Under the pieces are notes generated by a model. The model was not told where the DNA came from. It searched no databases and saw only the letters and a program-made list of their open reading frames with translations. This document shows positions 18,279-28,732 of a stretch of DNA of 64,000 nucleotides, in pieces. A program made the position numbers and the translations under genes. The stretch covers positions 2,574,001 through 2,638,000 of the forward strand of contig NZ_CP070356.1 of NCBI RefSeq assembly GCF_016919445.1. Reading direction: 5' to 3'. Source of the stretch: Pseudomonas sp. PDNC002 (GTDB lineage Bacteria; Pseudomonadota; Gammaproteobacteria; Pseudomonadales; Pseudomonadaceae). The stretch's first letter is position 1, and each line of letters begins with the position of its first letter.

Positions 18279-20078
18279 GTGAGTGACCTTAGTCATATCC
18301 GCAATTTCTCCATCATCGCCCACATCGACCATGGCAAGTCGACGCTGGCAGACCGCTTCATCCAGATGTGCGGCGGCCTGTCCGACCGCGAGATGGAGGC
18401 CCAGGTGCTGGACTCCATGGACCTGGAGCGTGAGCGCGGCATCACCATCAAGGCGCACAGCGTCACCCTTCACTACAAGGCGAAGGACGGCAAGACCTAC
18501 CAGCTGAACTTCATCGATACCCCCGGCCACGTCGACTTCACCTATGAAGTCAGTCGCTCGCTGGCCGCCTGCGAGGGCGCGCTGCTGGTGGTAGACGCCG
18601 GCCAGGGCGTGGAGGCGCAGTCGGTCGCCAACTGCTATACCGCCATCGAGCAGGGCCTGGAAGTCATGCCCGTGCTGAACAAGATGGACCTGCCGCAGGC
18701 CGATCCGGACCGCGTGAAGGACGAGATCGAAAGCATCATCGGCATCGACGCCACCGACGCCGTCGCCTGCTCGGCGAAAAGTGGTATGGGCGTCGATGAA
18801 GTGCTGGAGCGACTGGTTGCCACCATTCCGGCTCCGGAAGGCAATATCGATGCGCCGCTGCAAGCCCTGATCATCGACTCCTGGTTCGACAACTACCTGG
18901 GCGTGGTTTCCCTGGTGCGCGTCAAGCATGGTCGGGTCAAGAAAGGCGACAAGATTCTGGTGAAGTCCACCGGCAAGGTCCACCAGGTGGACAGCGTCGG
19001 CGTCTTCACTCCGAAACACACCGAGACCCCTGATCTCAAGGCTGGCGAAGTAGGCTTCATCATTGCCGGCATCAAGGAGATTCTCGGTGCTCCGGTCGGC
19101 GATACGCTGACCCTGAACAACACGCCCGACGTGGACGTGCTGCCGGGCTTCAAGCGCATCAAGCCGCAGGTCTACGCCGGCCTGTTCCCGGTCAGCTCCG
19201 ATGACTTCGAGGACTTCCGCGAAGCCCTGCAGAAGCTGACCCTGAACGATGCCGCGCTGCAATACGAGCCGGAAAGCTCCGAGGCCCTGGGCTTTGGCTT
19301 CCGCATCGGCTTCCTCGGCATGCTGCACATGGAGATCATCCAGGAGCGCCTGGAGCGCGAATACGACCTGGACCTGATCACCACCGCGCCGACCGTGATC
19401 TTCGAGATCGTGCAGAAGAACGGCGACATCCTCTATGTCGACAACCCGTCCAAGCTGCCCGACCTTTCGTCCATCGACGAAATGCGTGAGCCGATCTGTC
19501 GCGCAACCATTCTTGTGCCTCAGGAGCACCTGGGCAACGTCATTACCTTGTGCATCGAGAAGCGCGGCGTACAGCGCGACATGCACTTCCTCAGCGGCCA
19601 GGTCCAGGTGATCTATGACCTGCCGATGAACGAAGTGGTGCTGGACTTCTTCGACCGACTGAAGTCGACCAGCCGTGGCTACGCTTCCCTCGATTACAGC
19701 TTCGATCGTTTCGAACCGGCCAACCTGGTCCGTCTCGACGTACTGATCAACGGCGAGAAGGTGGATGCCCTCGCTCTGATCGTCCACCGCGACAACGCCC
19801 CGTACAAGGGTCGCCAGCTGGTGGAGAAGATGAAGGAACTGATCCCGCGGCAGATGTTCGACGTCGCGATTCAGGCGGCCATCGGTGGGCAGATCATCGC
19901 CCGCTCGACGGTCAAGGCGCTCAGGAAGAACGTGCTGGCCAAGTGCTATGGTGGTGATGTGAGCCGTAAGCGCAAGCTGCTCGAGAAGCAGAAGGCCGGT
20001 AAGAAAAGGATGAAGCAGGTCGGTAGCGTGGAGATCCCGCAGGAAGCCTTCCTCGCTGTGCTCAAAGTGGACAGTTGA
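18279..20078 (+). CDS. lepA: Elongation factor 4 (LepA)
   Basis: A 599-residue ribosomal GTPase that back-translocates or remodels ribosomes. The N-terminal G domain has [10 protein letters not shown] (P-loop), DTPGHVDF and NKMDLP; EF-G-like domains II, III and V and the LepA-specific C-terminal domain follow. The GTG at 18279 (VSDLSHIRN) gives the usual family length; another GTG four codons upstream is possible. The stop overlaps the region before lepB, the usual lepA-lepB pairing. Confidence 0.96.
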   Translation: MSDLSHIRNFSIIAHIDHGKSTLADRFIQMCGGLSDREMEAQVLDSMDLERERGITIKAHSVTLHYKAKDGKTYQLNFIDTPGHVDFTYEVSRSLAACEGALLVVDAGQGVEAQSVANCYTAIEQGLEVMPVLNKMDLPQADPDRVKDEIESIIGIDATDAVACSAKSGMGVDEVLERLVATIPAPEGNIDAPLQALIIDSWFDNYLGVVSLVRVKHGRVKKGDKILVKSTGKVHQVDSVGVFTPKHTETPDLKAGEVGFIIAGIKEILGAPVGDTLTLNNTPDVDVLPGFKRIKPQVYAGLFPVSSDDFEDFREALQKLTLNDAALQYEPESSEALGFGFRIGFLGMLHMEIIQERLEREYDLDLITTAPTVIFEIVQKNGDILYVDNPSKLPDLSSIDEMREPICRATILVPQEHLGNVITLCIEKRGVQRDMHFLSGQVQVIYDLPMNEVVLDFFDRLKSTSRGYASLDYSFDRFEPANLVRLDVLINGEKVDALALIVHRDNAPYKGRQLVEKMKELIPRQMFDVAIQAAIGGQIIARSTVKALRKNVLAKCYGGDVSRKRKLLEKQKAGKKRMKQVGSVEIPQEAFLAVLKVDS

Positions 20079-20083
20079 ACCCT

Positions 20084-20938
20084 ATGACCCTGAATTTCCC
20101 GCTGTTGCTGGTGATTGCCGTTGCGGTATGCGGCGTTCTCGCCCTGGTGGACCTGGTGCTGTTCGCGCCGCGCCGCCGGGCGGCCATTTCCGCCTATGAA
20201 GGCACGGTCGGCGAGCCTGATCCGGAAGTGCTGGAAAAACTGAACAAGGAACCGGTGCTGGTCGAGTACGGCAAGTCGTTCTTCCCGGTGCTGTTCATCG
20301 TGCTGGTGCTGCGCTCGTTCCTCGTCGAGCCCTTCCAGATTCCGTCCGGCTCGATGAAGCCGACCCTGGAAGTGGGCGATTTCATCCTGGTGAACAAGTT
20401 CGCCTACGGCATCCGCCTGCCGGTGCTGGACACCAAGGTGATCCCGGTGGGCGATCCGCAACGCGGTGATGTCATGGTGTTCCGCTACCCGAGCGATCCG
20501 AACATCAACTACATCAAGCGCGTCGTCGGCGTACCGGGCGACAGCATTCGCTACACCAGCGACAAGCGCCTGTACATCAACGACCAGCTGGTGGCCGAGA
20601 GCCTGGTGGGCGAAGAGCCGGGCACCCTGGGCAGCGTGACCCTGTACCAGGAAAAGCTGGGCGCCGTGGAGCACATGATCCGCAAGGAAATGACCCGCTT
20701 CCGCATCGAGCCGGGCAAGCAGTGGAAAGTGCCTGCCGACCATTACTTCATGATGGGCGACAACCGCGACAACTCCAACGACAGCCGCTACTGGAACGAC
20801 CCGAAGATCCCGAAAGACCTGCTGGGCATGGTTCCGGACCACAACATCGTCGGTAAGGCGTTCGCGGTCTGGATGAGCTGGCCGGATCCGAAAATGCGCA
20901 ACCTGCCGAATTTCTCGCGAGTCGGCGTGATTCACTAA
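20084..20938 (+). CDS. lepB: Signal peptidase I
   Basis: A 284-residue type I signal peptidase that cleaves Sec signal peptides at the periplasmic face. There are two N-terminal membrane helices (about 3-22 and 60-77). The catalytic Ser lies in PSGSMKPTL near residue 90, and the catalytic Lys in YIKRVVGVPGD near 145. Box E GDNRDNSNDSRYW is present. The ATG at 20084, six bases after the lepA stop, gives the P. aeruginosa length; a TTG three codons upstream is less likely. Confidence 0.96.
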   Translation: MTLNFPLLLVIAVAVCGVLALVDLVLFAPRRRAAISAYEGTVGEPDPEVLEKLNKEPVLVEYGKSFFPVLFIVLVLRSFLVEPFQIPSGSMKPTLEVGDFILVNKFAYGIRLPVLDTKVIPVGDPQRGDVMVFRYPSDPNINYIKRVVGVPGDSIRYTSDKRLYINDQLVAESLVGEEPGTLGSVTLYQEKLGAVEHMIRKEMTRFRIEPGKQWKVPADHYFMMGDNRDNSNDSRYWNDPKIPKDLLGMVPDHNIVGKAFAVWMSWPDPKMRNLPNFSRVGVIH

Positions 20939-20989
20939 ACTTGTGAGACGTTCGAAGCTCCAGGGCCGAGAACGGTGCTAGAAATCCGG

Positions 20990-21023
20990 GCGGGGCTGCA
21001 CGCGGGGAGTGGTGCAGCCCCGC
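20990..21023 (+). promoter_or_regulatory. Long perfect hairpin in the leader of the DUF4845-rnc-era-recO-pdxJ operon
   Basis: GCGGGGCTGCAC (20990-21001) pairs fully with GTGCAGCCCCGC (21012-21023) around a ten-base loop. No T-run follows, so it is not a standard terminator. It sits 60 bases upstream of the operon that encodes RNase III. In E. coli a leader hairpin is cut by RNase III to autoregulate rnc; a similar role here is inference. Confidence 0.55.
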
Positions 21024-21083
21024 TTGCACTTGGAACCGCCGAGGTTGGCGGGCAAATAAGAACGATACCGACATGAGGTCGAT

Positions 21084-21461
21084 ATGACGTACGCACGTTC
21101 GCAGAAGGGGATGTCGTTGTTGGGCTGGCTGGTTGTGCTCGCCGTTGTGGCGTTCCTCGCCAGCACCGCGTTCAAGATCATTCCGCACTACCTCGATTAC
21201 TACTCGATCGAGAAGGCCATCACCTCGGTGGAAACCGACAAGGCCGCCGAAGTGCGTACCGTTCCCGAGTTCTACGCTTACGTGAACAAGGCGCTGATCA
21301 TCAACAATATCCGCGACCTCAAGCTGGAAGATGCACTGGACGTACAACTCGAGAACAACGAGTTCCGCGCCCACCTGAAGTACGAAAAACGCGAGCCACT
21401 GGTCCAGAACGTCGACCTGGTGGTCCACTTTGACAAAGAATTCCGTGTACGAATGCCGTGA
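21084..21461 (+). CDS. DUF4845 membrane-anchored protein
   Basis: A 125-residue protein with one N-terminal membrane helix (about 11-30, in [17 protein letters not shown]) resembling a type IV pilin-like anchor, and a small extracytoplasmic domain. This family commonly lies between lepB and rnc in Pseudomonas; its function is unknown. Its stop overlaps the rnc GTG start. The ATG follows GAGG about eight bases upstream. Confidence 0.88.
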   Translation: MTYARSQKGMSLLGWLVVLAVVAFLASTAFKIIPHYLDYYSIEKAITSVETDKAAEVRTVPEFYAYVNKALIINNIRDLKLEDALDVQLENNEFRAHLKYEKREPLVQNVDLVVHFDKEFRVRMP

Positions 21462-22147
21462 GTAACAGTCTGGATCGACTCGAGCGCAAGCTTGGCTATA
21501 CCTTCCGCGACCAGGACCTGATGGTCCTGGCGCTGACCCATCGCAGTTTCGCCGGGCGCAATAACGAGCGCCTGGAGTTCCTGGGGGATGCCATCCTCAA
21601 CTTCGTCATCGGCGAAGCCCTGTTCACCCATTTTCCCCAGGCCCGCGAAGGCCAGCTGTCACGTCTGCGTGCGCGACTGGTGAAAGGCGAAACCCTGGCC
21701 CTGCTGGCCCGCGGTTTCGAAATCGGGGATTACCTGCGACTGGGTTCGGGCGAGCTGAAGAGCGGCGGTTATCGCCGCGAGTCGATCCTGGCCGACGCCA
21801 TGGAGGCGCTGATCGGCGCCATCTATCTGGATACCGGCATGGACTCCGCCCGCGAGCGGATCATGGCCTGGCTCGGCCCGCAACTGCGCGAGCTGACCCC
21901 GGTGGATACCAACAAGGACCCCAAGACCCGCCTGCAGGAATTCCTGCAGTCCCGCGGGTGCGACCTGCCGCGCTACGATGTGGTGGATATCCAGGGCGAG
22001 CCGCATTGCCGCACTTTCTTCGTCGAGTGCGAGGTTGCCCTGCTGAATGACAAGACCCATGGTCACGGCGGCAGCCGCCGCATCGCCGAGCAGGTGGCCG
22101 CCGCCGCCGCTCTGGCAGCCCTGGGCGTGGAGAATGGCCATGAGTGA
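21458..22147 (+). CDS. rnc: Ribonuclease III
   Basis: A 229-residue double-strand-specific endoribonuclease that processes rRNA and many mRNAs. The catalytic signature [10 protein letters not shown] is near residues 34-43, with a second acidic site in DAMEALIGA near 113. The dsRNA-binding domain (about 155-225) has [11 protein letters not shown] and [12 protein letters not shown]. It starts at GTG 21458, overlapping the previous stop by four bases, and overlaps era by eight bases. Confidence 0.97.
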   Translation: MSNSLDRLERKLGYTFRDQDLMVLALTHRSFAGRNNERLEFLGDAILNFVIGEALFTHFPQAREGQLSRLRARLVKGETLALLARGFEIGDYLRLGSGELKSGGYRRESILADAMEALIGAIYLDTGMDSARERIMAWLGPQLRELTPVDTNKDPKTRLQEFLQSRGCDLPRYDVVDIQGEPHCRTFFVECEVALLNDKTHGHGGSRRIAEQVAAAAALAALGVENGHE

Positions 22148-23081
22148 GCACGAGCAAGACCAGCACGATCAATCCGAGCACGATGAAGCAGGAGTCGTTC
22201 GTTGCGGCTATGTCGCGATCGTCGGCCGCCCCAACGTCGGCAAGTCGACCTTGCTCAACCATATCCTCGGGCAGAAGCTGGCGATCACCTCGCGCAAGCC
22301 TCAGACCACCCGTCACACCCTGCTGGGCATCAAGACCGAGGGTGATGTGCAGGCGGTGTATGTCGATACCCCCGGCCTGCACAAGGACAACGACAAGGCG
22401 CTCAACCGCTACATGAACCGTTCGGCCAGCGCCGCGCTGAAGGACGTCGACGTGGTGATCTTCGTCGTCGACCGCAACCGCTGGACCGACGAAGACCAGA
22501 TGGTCTACGACAAGGTCAAGTACGTGAGCTGCCCGGTTCTGCTGGCGGTGAACAAGGTCGACCGCATGGAAGACAAGGGCGACCTGCTGCCGCACCTGCA
22601 GTGGCTGGCCGAACAGCTGCCCAACGCCGAGGTCGTGCCGATCTCCGCGCAGCACGGACAGAACCTCGACGTACTGGAAGGCCTGGTGGCCGAGCGTCTG
22701 CCGGAGAGCGAGCACTTCTTCCCGGAAGACCAGATCACCGACCGCAGCAGCCGCTTCCTTGCCGCCGAACTGGTGCGCGAGAAGATCATGCGCCAGCTGG
22801 GCGCGGAGCTGCCGTACCAGGTCACCGTGGAGATCGAAGAGTTCAAGCAGGACGGTCCGATCCTGCACATCCACGCGCTGATCCTCGTGGAACGCGACGG
22901 CCAGAAGAAGATCATCATCGGCGAGAAGGGCGAGCGCATCAAAAGCATCGGCCAGAATGCCCGCAAGGACATGGAAGTGCTGTTCGACTCCAAGGTCATG
23001 CTCAACCTCTGGGTGAAAGTGAAGGGTGGCTGGTCCGACGACGAGCGCGCGCTGCGTTCGCTGGGTTACGGCGACCTCTGA
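22140..23081 (+). CDS. era: GTPase Era
   Basis: A 313-residue ribosome-assembly GTPase that binds the 3' end of 16S rRNA. The G domain has [16 protein letters not shown] and NKVD; the C-terminal KH domain has [13 protein letters not shown]. The ATG at 22140 is seven bases from GGAG; the ATG at 22134 is too close to it. The His/Glu/Asp-rich N-terminal extension before residue 20 is typical of Pseudomonas Era. Confidence 0.96.
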   Translation: MSEHEQDQHDQSEHDEAGVVRCGYVAIVGRPNVGKSTLLNHILGQKLAITSRKPQTTRHTLLGIKTEGDVQAVYVDTPGLHKDNDKALNRYMNRSASAALKDVDVVIFVVDRNRWTDEDQMVYDKVKYVSCPVLLAVNKVDRMEDKGDLLPHLQWLAEQLPNAEVVPISAQHGQNLDVLEGLVAERLPESEHFFPEDQITDRSSRFLAAELVREKIMRQLGAELPYQVTVEIEEFKQDGPILHIHALILVERDGQKKIIIGEKGERIKSIGQNARKDMEVLFDSKVMLNLWVKVKGGWSDDERALRSLGYGDL

Positions 23082-23167
23082 CGCATAATGCCCCGCGAGC
23101 CGTTCGCGGGGCGCTCCCGGACGCTGCAGTGCGTTCCGATCCCCATTTCTGATCCAGGCGCAGCGCC

Positions 23168-23872
23168 ATGAGCCTCGCTTCTCCCGCCCAAGCCGCCTTC
23201 GTCCTGCACAGCCGGGCCTACAAGGAAACCAGCGCGCTGGTGGATTTCTTCACCCCGCAGGGCCGCTTGCGCGCCGTGCTGCGTGGCGCGCGGGGCAAGG
23301 CTGGCGCGCTGGCACGGCCGTTCGTCCCGTTGGAAGCCGAGTTCCGCGGACGCAGCGACCTGAAGAACGTCGTTCGCCTGGAAGCCAATGGCATTCCCAA
23401 TCTGCTCAGTGGCGAGGCGCTGTTCAGCGGCCTGTACCTGAACGAACTGATGGTCCGCCTGCTGCCCGCCGAAGACCCGCACCCCGCGCTGTTCGAGCAC
23501 TACCGCGCGACGCTGCCGCTGCTGGCCGCCGGCAGCCCGCTTGAGCCTTTGCTGCGCTCCTTCGAATGGCGGCTGCTGGACGACCTGGGCTATGGTTTTT
23601 CCCTGGACACCGATATCGTCGGCCAGGGCATTGCGCCGGACGGTCTCTATCGCCTGTTGCCGGACTCGGGCCTGGAGCCGGTCGGCAGCCTGCAGCCGGG
23701 CCTGTTCCACGGCGCCGACCTGCTGGCCATGGCCGAAGCCGACTGGAGCGCCCCCGGCGCCCTGGCAGCGGCCAAGCGCCTGATGCGCCAGGCCCTGGCG
23801 CCCCATCTTGGCGGCCGACCGCTGGTCAGCCGCGAGCTCTTCATGAATCGCAAGGACAACTCCCGTGACTGA
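23168..23872 (+). CDS. recO: DNA repair protein RecO
   Basis: A 234-residue recombination mediator that, with RecR, loads RecA onto SSB-coated DNA. It begins with an N-terminal OB-fold ([21 protein letters not shown]) and continues into a helical domain with [11 protein letters not shown]. It lacks an obvious zinc motif, as is common for Pseudomonas RecO. A small GC-rich hairpin (23088-23110) lies between era and recO. The last eight bases overlap pdxJ. Confidence 0.94.
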   Translation: MSLASPAQAAFVLHSRAYKETSALVDFFTPQGRLRAVLRGARGKAGALARPFVPLEAEFRGRSDLKNVVRLEANGIPNLLSGEALFSGLYLNELMVRLLPAEDPHPALFEHYRATLPLLAAGSPLEPLLRSFEWRLLDDLGYGFSLDTDIVGQGIAPDGLYRLLPDSGLEPVGSLQPGLFHGADLLAMAEADWSAPGALAAAKRLMRQALAPHLGGRPLVSRELFMNRKDNSRD

Positions 23873-24608
23873 AGCCAACCGTATCCTGCTCGGCGTGAAC
23901 ATCGACCACGTCGCCACCCTGCGCCAGGCCCGCGGCACCCGTTATCCCGATCCGGTAAAAGCTGCCCTGGATGCCGAGGAAGCCGGCGCCGACGGTATTA
24001 CCGTGCACCTGCGCGAAGATCGCCGGCACATCCAGGATCGCGATGTGCGCGTGCTGGCCGAAGTGCTGCAGACCCGCATGAACTTCGAGATGGGCGTCAC
24101 CGAGGAGATGATGAAGTTCGCCGAGATCATCCGTCCGGCTCACGTCTGCCTGGTGCCAGAAACCCGCCAGGAGCTGACCACCGAAGGCGGCCTGGACGTC
24201 GCCGGCCAGGAAGCGCGCATCCGCGAGGCGGTGCAGCGCCTGGCCGCCGCCGGTTGCGAGGTGTCGTTGTTCATCGATCCGGACCAGCGTCAGATCGAAG
24301 CCTCCGCGCGTATCGGCGCGCCGGCTGTCGAGCTGCACACTGGTCGCTATGCCGACGCGCACAACCCCGCCGAAGCCGCCCATGAACTGGCGCGTATCCG
24401 TGATGGCGTGGAGTTCGGCCTGTCCCACGGACTGATCGTCAATGCCGGCCACGGGTTGCATTACCACAATGCCGAGCCGGTGGCGGCGATTGCCGGGATC
24501 AACGAGCTGAATATCGGCCACGCCATCGTCGCCCATGCGCTGTTCGTGGGCTTCAAGCAGGCGGTGGCGGAGATGAAGGCGCTGATCGTGGCGGCGGCTA
24601 ACCGCTGA
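23865..24608 (+). CDS. pdxJ: Pyridoxine 5'-phosphate synthase
   Basis: A 247-residue TIM-barrel enzyme that condenses 3-amino-2-oxopropyl phosphate with deoxyxylulose phosphate to make pyridoxine phosphate (vitamin B6). Active-site segments are [36 protein letters not shown] and [10 protein letters not shown]. It starts at GTG 23865, inside the end of recO, and ends the rnc-era-recO-pdxJ run. Confidence 0.97.
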   Translation: MTEANRILLGVNIDHVATLRQARGTRYPDPVKAALDAEEAGADGITVHLREDRRHIQDRDVRVLAEVLQTRMNFEMGVTEEMMKFAEIIRPAHVCLVPETRQELTTEGGLDVAGQEARIREAVQRLAAAGCEVSLFIDPDQRQIEASARIGAPAVELHTGRYADAHNPAEAAHELARIRDGVEFGLSHGLIVNAGHGLHYHNAEPVAAIAGINELNIGHAIVAHALFVGFKQAVAEMKALIVAAANR

Positions 24609-24627
24609 TCGCCATCTGCTTAGAAAC

Positions 24628-24700
24628 CGTAGGGCGGATAACCCGGAACGGGTTATCCGCCATCACGGCGGATAACGCCTCGGGCGTTATGCGCCCTACG
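24628..24700. repeat. Palindromic CGTAGGGCGGATAAC repeat
   Basis: CGTAGGGC at the left and GCCCTACG at the right enclose two hairpins, CGGATAACCC/GGGTTATCCG (24635-24659) and GGATAACGCC/GGGCGTTATGC (24668-24692). This is a different repeat family from the TAGGAGCG elements elsewhere in the window. It separates pdxJ from the convergent cmoB and may serve as a bidirectional terminator. Confidence 0.75.
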
Positions 24701-24723
24701 TTCTGATTCGACCTCGGCAGCGC

Positions 24724-25692
24724 TCAGGGCTTGCGCGCCACAAGCGTGGCGCGCAGCGGCGCCGGCAGGCCCTCGATGGTGCGGCTGTGGTCGTCCGGGT
24801 CGAGGAAGTCCGGCAGCGACTGATAGCGCATCCACTCCGTCGCACGCTGCTCTTCCACCGAGGTGCGGCTGATGTCTACGCTGTGCACATCGGTAAAGCC
24901 CGCGCGGCGCAGCCACAGCTCCAGCGCCGGCACCGACGGCAGGAACCAGACGTTGCGCATCTGCGCGTAGCGGTCCTCGGGCACCAGCACTGTGTTCACG
25001 TCGCCTTCCACCACCAGGGTCTCCAGCACCAGTTCGCCCCCCTTGCGCAGGCAGTCCTTGAGCGCGAGCAGGTGGTCGATGGGTGAGCGTCGGTGGTAGA
25101 GCACGCCCATGGAGAACACGGTGTCGAAGCCTTCCAGCTTCTCGGGCAGGTCTTCCAGGGCGAAGGGCAGATGCCACGCCGGCAGGTCCGGCAGGTACCG
25201 CTTCATGGCGAGGAACTGGCAGAAGAACAGCCAGTTCGGGTCGACACCCACCACGCTGCGCGCGCCTGCGCCGAGCATGCGCCATTGGTAGTAACCGTTG
25301 CCGCAGCCGACATCCAGCACGCGCTTGCCGGCCAGGTCGAGGTGCGGCGAGACACGCTGCCATTTCCAGTCCGAGCGCCATTCGGTGTCGATGTGCACGC
25401 CGAACAGGTGGAACGGCCCCTTGCGCCAGGGGATCAGCCCTTGCAGCGCCAGCTTGAGCTGGTCGCGAGTGGCTTCGTCGCACGCGCCTTCCAGGTTGAA
25501 GCGCTCACGCAGCTCGATGGCGGCGGCTTGCAGTTCGGGCAGGCGATCCACCGCCGCCAGCCAGCGTTCGAGGTCGCCATGGCCGTCGTCGACCTTGGCG
25601 GCCAGTTGCGCGGGCAGCGAGGCGGCCCAGGAGTCCAGTGGCGTGCCGGCCAGTTCAAGGCTGAGGCGGTCGAGGTCGAAGCGTTCGATCAT
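24724..25692 (-). CDS. cmoB: tRNA U34 carboxymethyltransferase CmoB
   Basis: A 322-residue enzyme that transfers a carboxymethyl group from carboxy-SAM to 5-hydroxyuridine at wobble position 34 of several tRNAs. The methyltransferase core has [15 protein letters not shown] near residue 125 and [13 protein letters not shown] near 195. Lys and Trp in [16 protein letters not shown] belong to the family N-terminal region. The ATG at 25692 overlaps the cmoA stop by four bases, so CmoA supplies the cofactor from the same transcript. Confidence 0.96.
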   Translation of the reverse strand: MIERFDLDRLSLELAGTPLDSWAASLPAQLAAKVDDGHGDLERWLAAVDRLPELQAAAIELRERFNLEGACDEATRDQLKLALQGLIPWRKGPFHLFGVHIDTEWRSDWKWQRVSPHLDLAGKRVLDVGCGNGYYQWRMLGAGARSVVGVDPNWLFFCQFLAMKRYLPDLPAWHLPFALEDLPEKLEGFDTVFSMGVLYHRRSPIDHLLALKDCLRKGGELVLETLVVEGDVNTVLVPEDRYAQMRNVWFLPSVPALELWLRRAGFTDVHSVDISRTSVEEQRATEWMRYQSLPDFLDPDDHSRTIEGLPAPLRATLVARKP

Positions 25693-26429
25693 GGCAGGGC
25701 AATCAGGGAAGCGAAGTTGAGGCATTGGAACCAGGGCACGACCTTGGAGAAACCGGCGGCCAGCAGGCGCTCGCGATGGGTGTCCAGGGTGTCGGGGCGC
25801 ATGACGTTCTCGATGGCGGTGCGCTTCTGGGCGATTTCCAGTTCGCTGTAGCCATTGGCGCGCTTGAAGTCGATGTGCAGGTCGGTGAGTAGTTCGTGCT
25901 CCTGCTCATCGGCGAAGCGCAGTTTTTCCGAAAGGATCAGTGCGCCGCCCGGCAGCAGGCTGTCATGCAGGCGGGTGAGCAGTTCCAGGCGTTGTTCGGG
26001 GGCGATGAATTGCAGGGTGAAGTTCAGGGCGATCAGCGAGCAGGGCTTGAGCTCCAGGTTCAGGATGTCCGCCTCGATCAGCTCGACCGGCAGCAGTTCC
26101 TGGTGCATGGCATCCTGGGCGCGCAGGTATTCGCCGCAGCGCTCGATCATCGGCGCGGAATTGTCCACACCGATCACGCGGCAGCCTTCGGTCTTCACAT
26201 GGCGGCGAAGCGCCTGGGTCACGGCGCCCAGCGAGCAGCCGAGGTCATAGAGCACGCTGTTCGGGGCGGCGAAGCGCGCGCCGAGCACACCGATGTTCTC
26301 GACGATGGTGGGGTAGCCCGGGACCGATCGCTTGATCATGTCCGGGAAGACGCGCACCACGTCCTCGTTGAAGGTGAAGTCGGGAACCTGGGCTTGCGGC
26401 TGGGCGAAGATGCGGTCGGATTCGCTCAC
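25689..26429 (-). CDS. cmoA: Carboxy-SAM synthase CmoA
   Basis: A 246-residue SAM-dependent enzyme making carboxy-S-adenosylmethionine from SAM and prephenate, used by CmoB. Motifs include [32 protein letters not shown] and [13 protein letters not shown]. The GTG at 26429 ([11 protein letters not shown]) fits the family N-terminus; a longer frame adds 32 Arg-rich residues with no support. It overlaps cmoB by four bases. Confidence 0.95.
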   Translation of the reverse strand: MSESDRIFAQPQAQVPDFTFNEDVVRVFPDMIKRSVPGYPTIVENIGVLGARFAAPNSVLYDLGCSLGAVTQALRRHVKTEGCRVIGVDNSAPMIERCGEYLRAQDAMHQELLPVELIEADILNLELKPCSLIALNFTLQFIAPEQRLELLTRLHDSLLPGGALILSEKLRFADEQEHELLTDLHIDFKRANGYSELEIAQKRTAIENVMRPDTLDTHRERLLAAGFSKVVPWFQCLNFASLIALP

Positions 26430-26542
26430 GCTGGATGGGGCCTCGTTACGCTGAACAGGCAGCCAGGCGCGGCGCGCCCGGTGTGCCGGGGCGCGCATTG
26501 TAGCCGAGGCGCCCAGTGCGCCCAAGCTTCAGCCGATAAGGG

Positions 26543-27115
26543 TCACTTGAGCTGGTCGGAGAAGTACTCGCCAGCGCCTTGCAGTGGGCCGAGCGGATTT
26601 TTCTTGTCTTCCATGCGGCGGATGTTTGGCTCGCCGTTGCTGGTCTTGTGCACCACGACGTCGTCGATCAGCACGAACACTGGGCGGAACGACCAGCCCT
26701 GCACCTCGCGGCGCTTGCGGAAGTTGAAGATGTCGGCCCAGAAACTGCCGACGCGCTGGCTGTCGGTCTTGCTGAAATCGAAGGCGTAGCCGACGCAGCG
26801 GTCCTTGGCCTGCAGGCAGGTCACCAGGCCGTCAGGCAGGTAATCGATGGGGATGTTGGGCTGGACGAAGAGCAGGCGGACGTCGATGAACGAGAGCATC
26901 TTCGCGTTGCCCTGTGACAGCGGATCGAAGCCCAGCGCGTAAAGCTGGGACTTGGTGGTTCTGCCGGGATCGACCTGGTTGTAACGGCTCTGTGCATCCT
27001 GGTAGTCCAGGAATGGTGACTGCACTTCCGCGCGTTCGCTGGGCAACAAGCTGCCACAGGCCGAGAGCGTCAGGCAGGCTCCCAGCAACAACATCGAGCG
27101 AACTACTGCACGCAT
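26543..27115 (-). CDS. Hypothetical outer-membrane or periplasmic lipoprotein
   Basis: A 190-residue lipoprotein with the lipobox LSAC at residues 17-20, so the mature protein begins at Cys20. The mature region has no recognised catalytic motif; a conserved-looking core contains LYALGFDP and a Cys pair in CLQAKDRC. The ATG at 27115 is preceded by GGGGAG. It lies between cmoA and an orphan binding-protein gene on the same strand. I do not recognise the family. Confidence 0.8.
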   Translation of the reverse strand: MRAVVRSMLLLGACLTLSACGSLLPSERAEVQSPFLDYQDAQSRYNQVDPGRTTKSQLYALGFDPLSQGNAKMLSFIDVRLLFVQPNIPIDYLPDGLVTCLQAKDRCVGYAFDFSKTDSQRVGSFWADIFNFRKRREVQGWSFRPVFVLIDDVVVHKTSNGEPNIRRMEDKKNPLGPLQGAGEYFSDQLK

Positions 27116-27201
27116 GGAGCTCCCCTTTTCGCAGTCTCTTATGATTGATCTATAGCCGATGGCAGAAGGCTCTGCAGGACTTTTCTTGTACTGTTGCGGG
27201 G

Positions 27202-27948
27202 CTAATCGACAGCGATGCCGTATCCCTGCATCAGCGGTCGCCATTGGTCGTTGCGACGCAGTTCGCGCAGGCCTTCGTCGAGGTCGGCGAGACGCTCCTG
27301 CACGCCATCCAGGCGAGGGTTCAGCGCGACGTACATGGGACGTTTATCGGCCAGTTCGCCGGCTGCTTGAATACGCCCGGACAAGCCTTCGCGGTGCAGA
27401 TAGTGCTCGACGATCTGGCTGTCCTCAAGCAGTACCGTGATACGCCCCAGCAGCAGTTTCTGGATGTTCCGCTCCAGCACCTTCTCGCCGCTGAGGATCT
27501 GCACCTGCTCGTGGTTCGCCAGGTGCCCGTCGCGCCAGCTGTCCAGTTCCGTGCCATAGGAATAGCCCTGGGCAAGTCCGATGGATTGGCTGTTCAGCGA
27601 GGCGGGGCCGTTCCAGGTCCAGGGATTGTCGGCGCGGACGTAGAAACGCATGGTCACCCAGCCGATGGGTTCGCGGCCGATCAGCAGCTCATTGGACTCT
27701 TCGCTGTAGGCGCCGATCACGCCATCCACCAGGCCTTCACGGGCCATCTGCAGGGCGCGCGGCCAGGGCAGCGGTTCGAACAGGGGCTTCTGCGGCAATA
27801 CCTGGGCGAGGGCTTCGAGGAGGAATCCGGGCTTTTGCGGATCGTCCGGGCAGAGGTAGGGACACCAGTCGTCGCCGGCCAGGCGCAGGGGTTCGGCGCT
27901 GGCCAGCGCCGAACAGAGGAGCAGGGCCGGTGAAGCGAGTCGCAGCAT
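27202..27948 (-). CDS. Orphan periplasmic solute-binding protein, SBP family 3-like
   Basis: A 248-residue protein with a signal peptide (about 1-18, cleaved near ALASAEP) and a fold like amino-acid-type binding proteins: LRLAGDDWCPYLCP at the start, FEPLPWPRALQMAREGLVDGVIGAYS in lobe 1, SIGLAQGYSYGTEL at the hinge. No permease or ATPase gene is adjacent, so it may be a sensor partner or work with a distant transporter. Ligand unknown. Confidence 0.75.
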   Translation of the reverse strand: MLRLASPALLLCSALASAEPLRLAGDDWCPYLCPDDPQKPGFLLEALAQVLPQKPLFEPLPWPRALQMAREGLVDGVIGAYSEESNELLIGREPIGWVTMRFYVRADNPWTWNGPASLNSQSIGLAQGYSYGTELDSWRDGHLANHEQVQILSGEKVLERNIQKLLLGRITVLLEDSQIVEHYLHREGLSGRIQAAGELADKRPMYVALNPRLDGVQERLADLDEGLRELRRNDQWRPLMQGYGIAVD

Positions 27949-27949
27949 G

Positions 27950-28624
27950 TCAGGCTCGGGAGTTTGGTTGTCCCGAAGAGTATGGCAGATCGATATGACG
28001 ACTCGTCACCGAGGCGGCGATGCCGAACTGGCCGAGCCAGTAGGTGAGCATGATCGCGTAGGAGGATCCGTCGAAGGCGGCGACGAATCGGTTCACGCCG
28101 ATCATCGCGTCGGAGCTGACGAACAGCAGTGCGCCCAGTGCCGCGAGTACGCGACTGGCATTGGTGATCGAGGGCACGCCCAGCCGGGCGATGGCGCGCC
28201 AGAGCATGGCGCTGATCGTCAGGCTGTACAGCGCGATGGGCAGCAGTAACGGACCGAGGCCCCGGCTGTGGAGCAAGGCGAACAGGCTGCCGCCGATGAC
28301 GCCGGCGAACAGCAGGCCCGCTGGCGCGACGCGGCGAGTATCGCCCAGATACGCGACCAGGTAGGCGAGATGGGCAAGCAGGAACGCCGCGAGGCCCGGC
28401 ACGAAGGCGTTAATCGGCCATTCCAGGAGAATGTCCCCCAGCATCGACAGCACCAGGCCGATGGCGACCCAGCGGCGGTAGCCGTCGGCGGGCGTGGTGA
28501 GCACCCAGAGCAGCAAGGCGAGGACTGGCAACGGCTTGCACAGCATGCGCAAGGCGGGCAGGTCGAAGGTGATGGCAAGCAGGTAAGCGGCACCGCCGAT
28601 CAGTGCCAAGAGCGCCCAGCGCAT
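27950..28624 (-). CDS. YhhN-family lysoplasmalogenase
   Basis: A 224-residue protein with about eight membrane helices. Family markers are the acidic SMLGDILLEWP near residue 58, SSDAMIGVNRF near 173 and TYWLGQFGIAAS near 190; YhhN members hydrolyse the vinyl ether bond of lysoplasmalogens. The start ATG at 28624 precedes a membrane helix directly. It ends one base before the binding-protein gene frame begins, suggesting an operon with it. Confidence 0.85.
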   Translation of the reverse strand: MRWALLALIGGAAYLLAITFDLPALRMLCKPLPVLALLLWVLTTPADGYRRWVAIGLVLSMLGDILLEWPINAFVPGLAAFLLAHLAYLVAYLGDTRRVAPAGLLFAGVIGGSLFALLHSRGLGPLLLPIALYSLTISAMLWRAIARLGVPSITNASRVLAALGALLFVSSDAMIGVNRFVAAFDGSSYAIMLTYWLGQFGIAASVTSRHIDLPYSSGQPNSRA

Positions 28625-28732
28625 GGGGTTCCCTCCCGTGGAAACGAGCGCTCACTGTGCCGCAGCGCGGCGCCTGGCCCACAGGCCGAAGGCGTCAGCG
28701 CGAGCGGCTTATGGCGCCGGTCCGCGCGGCAG

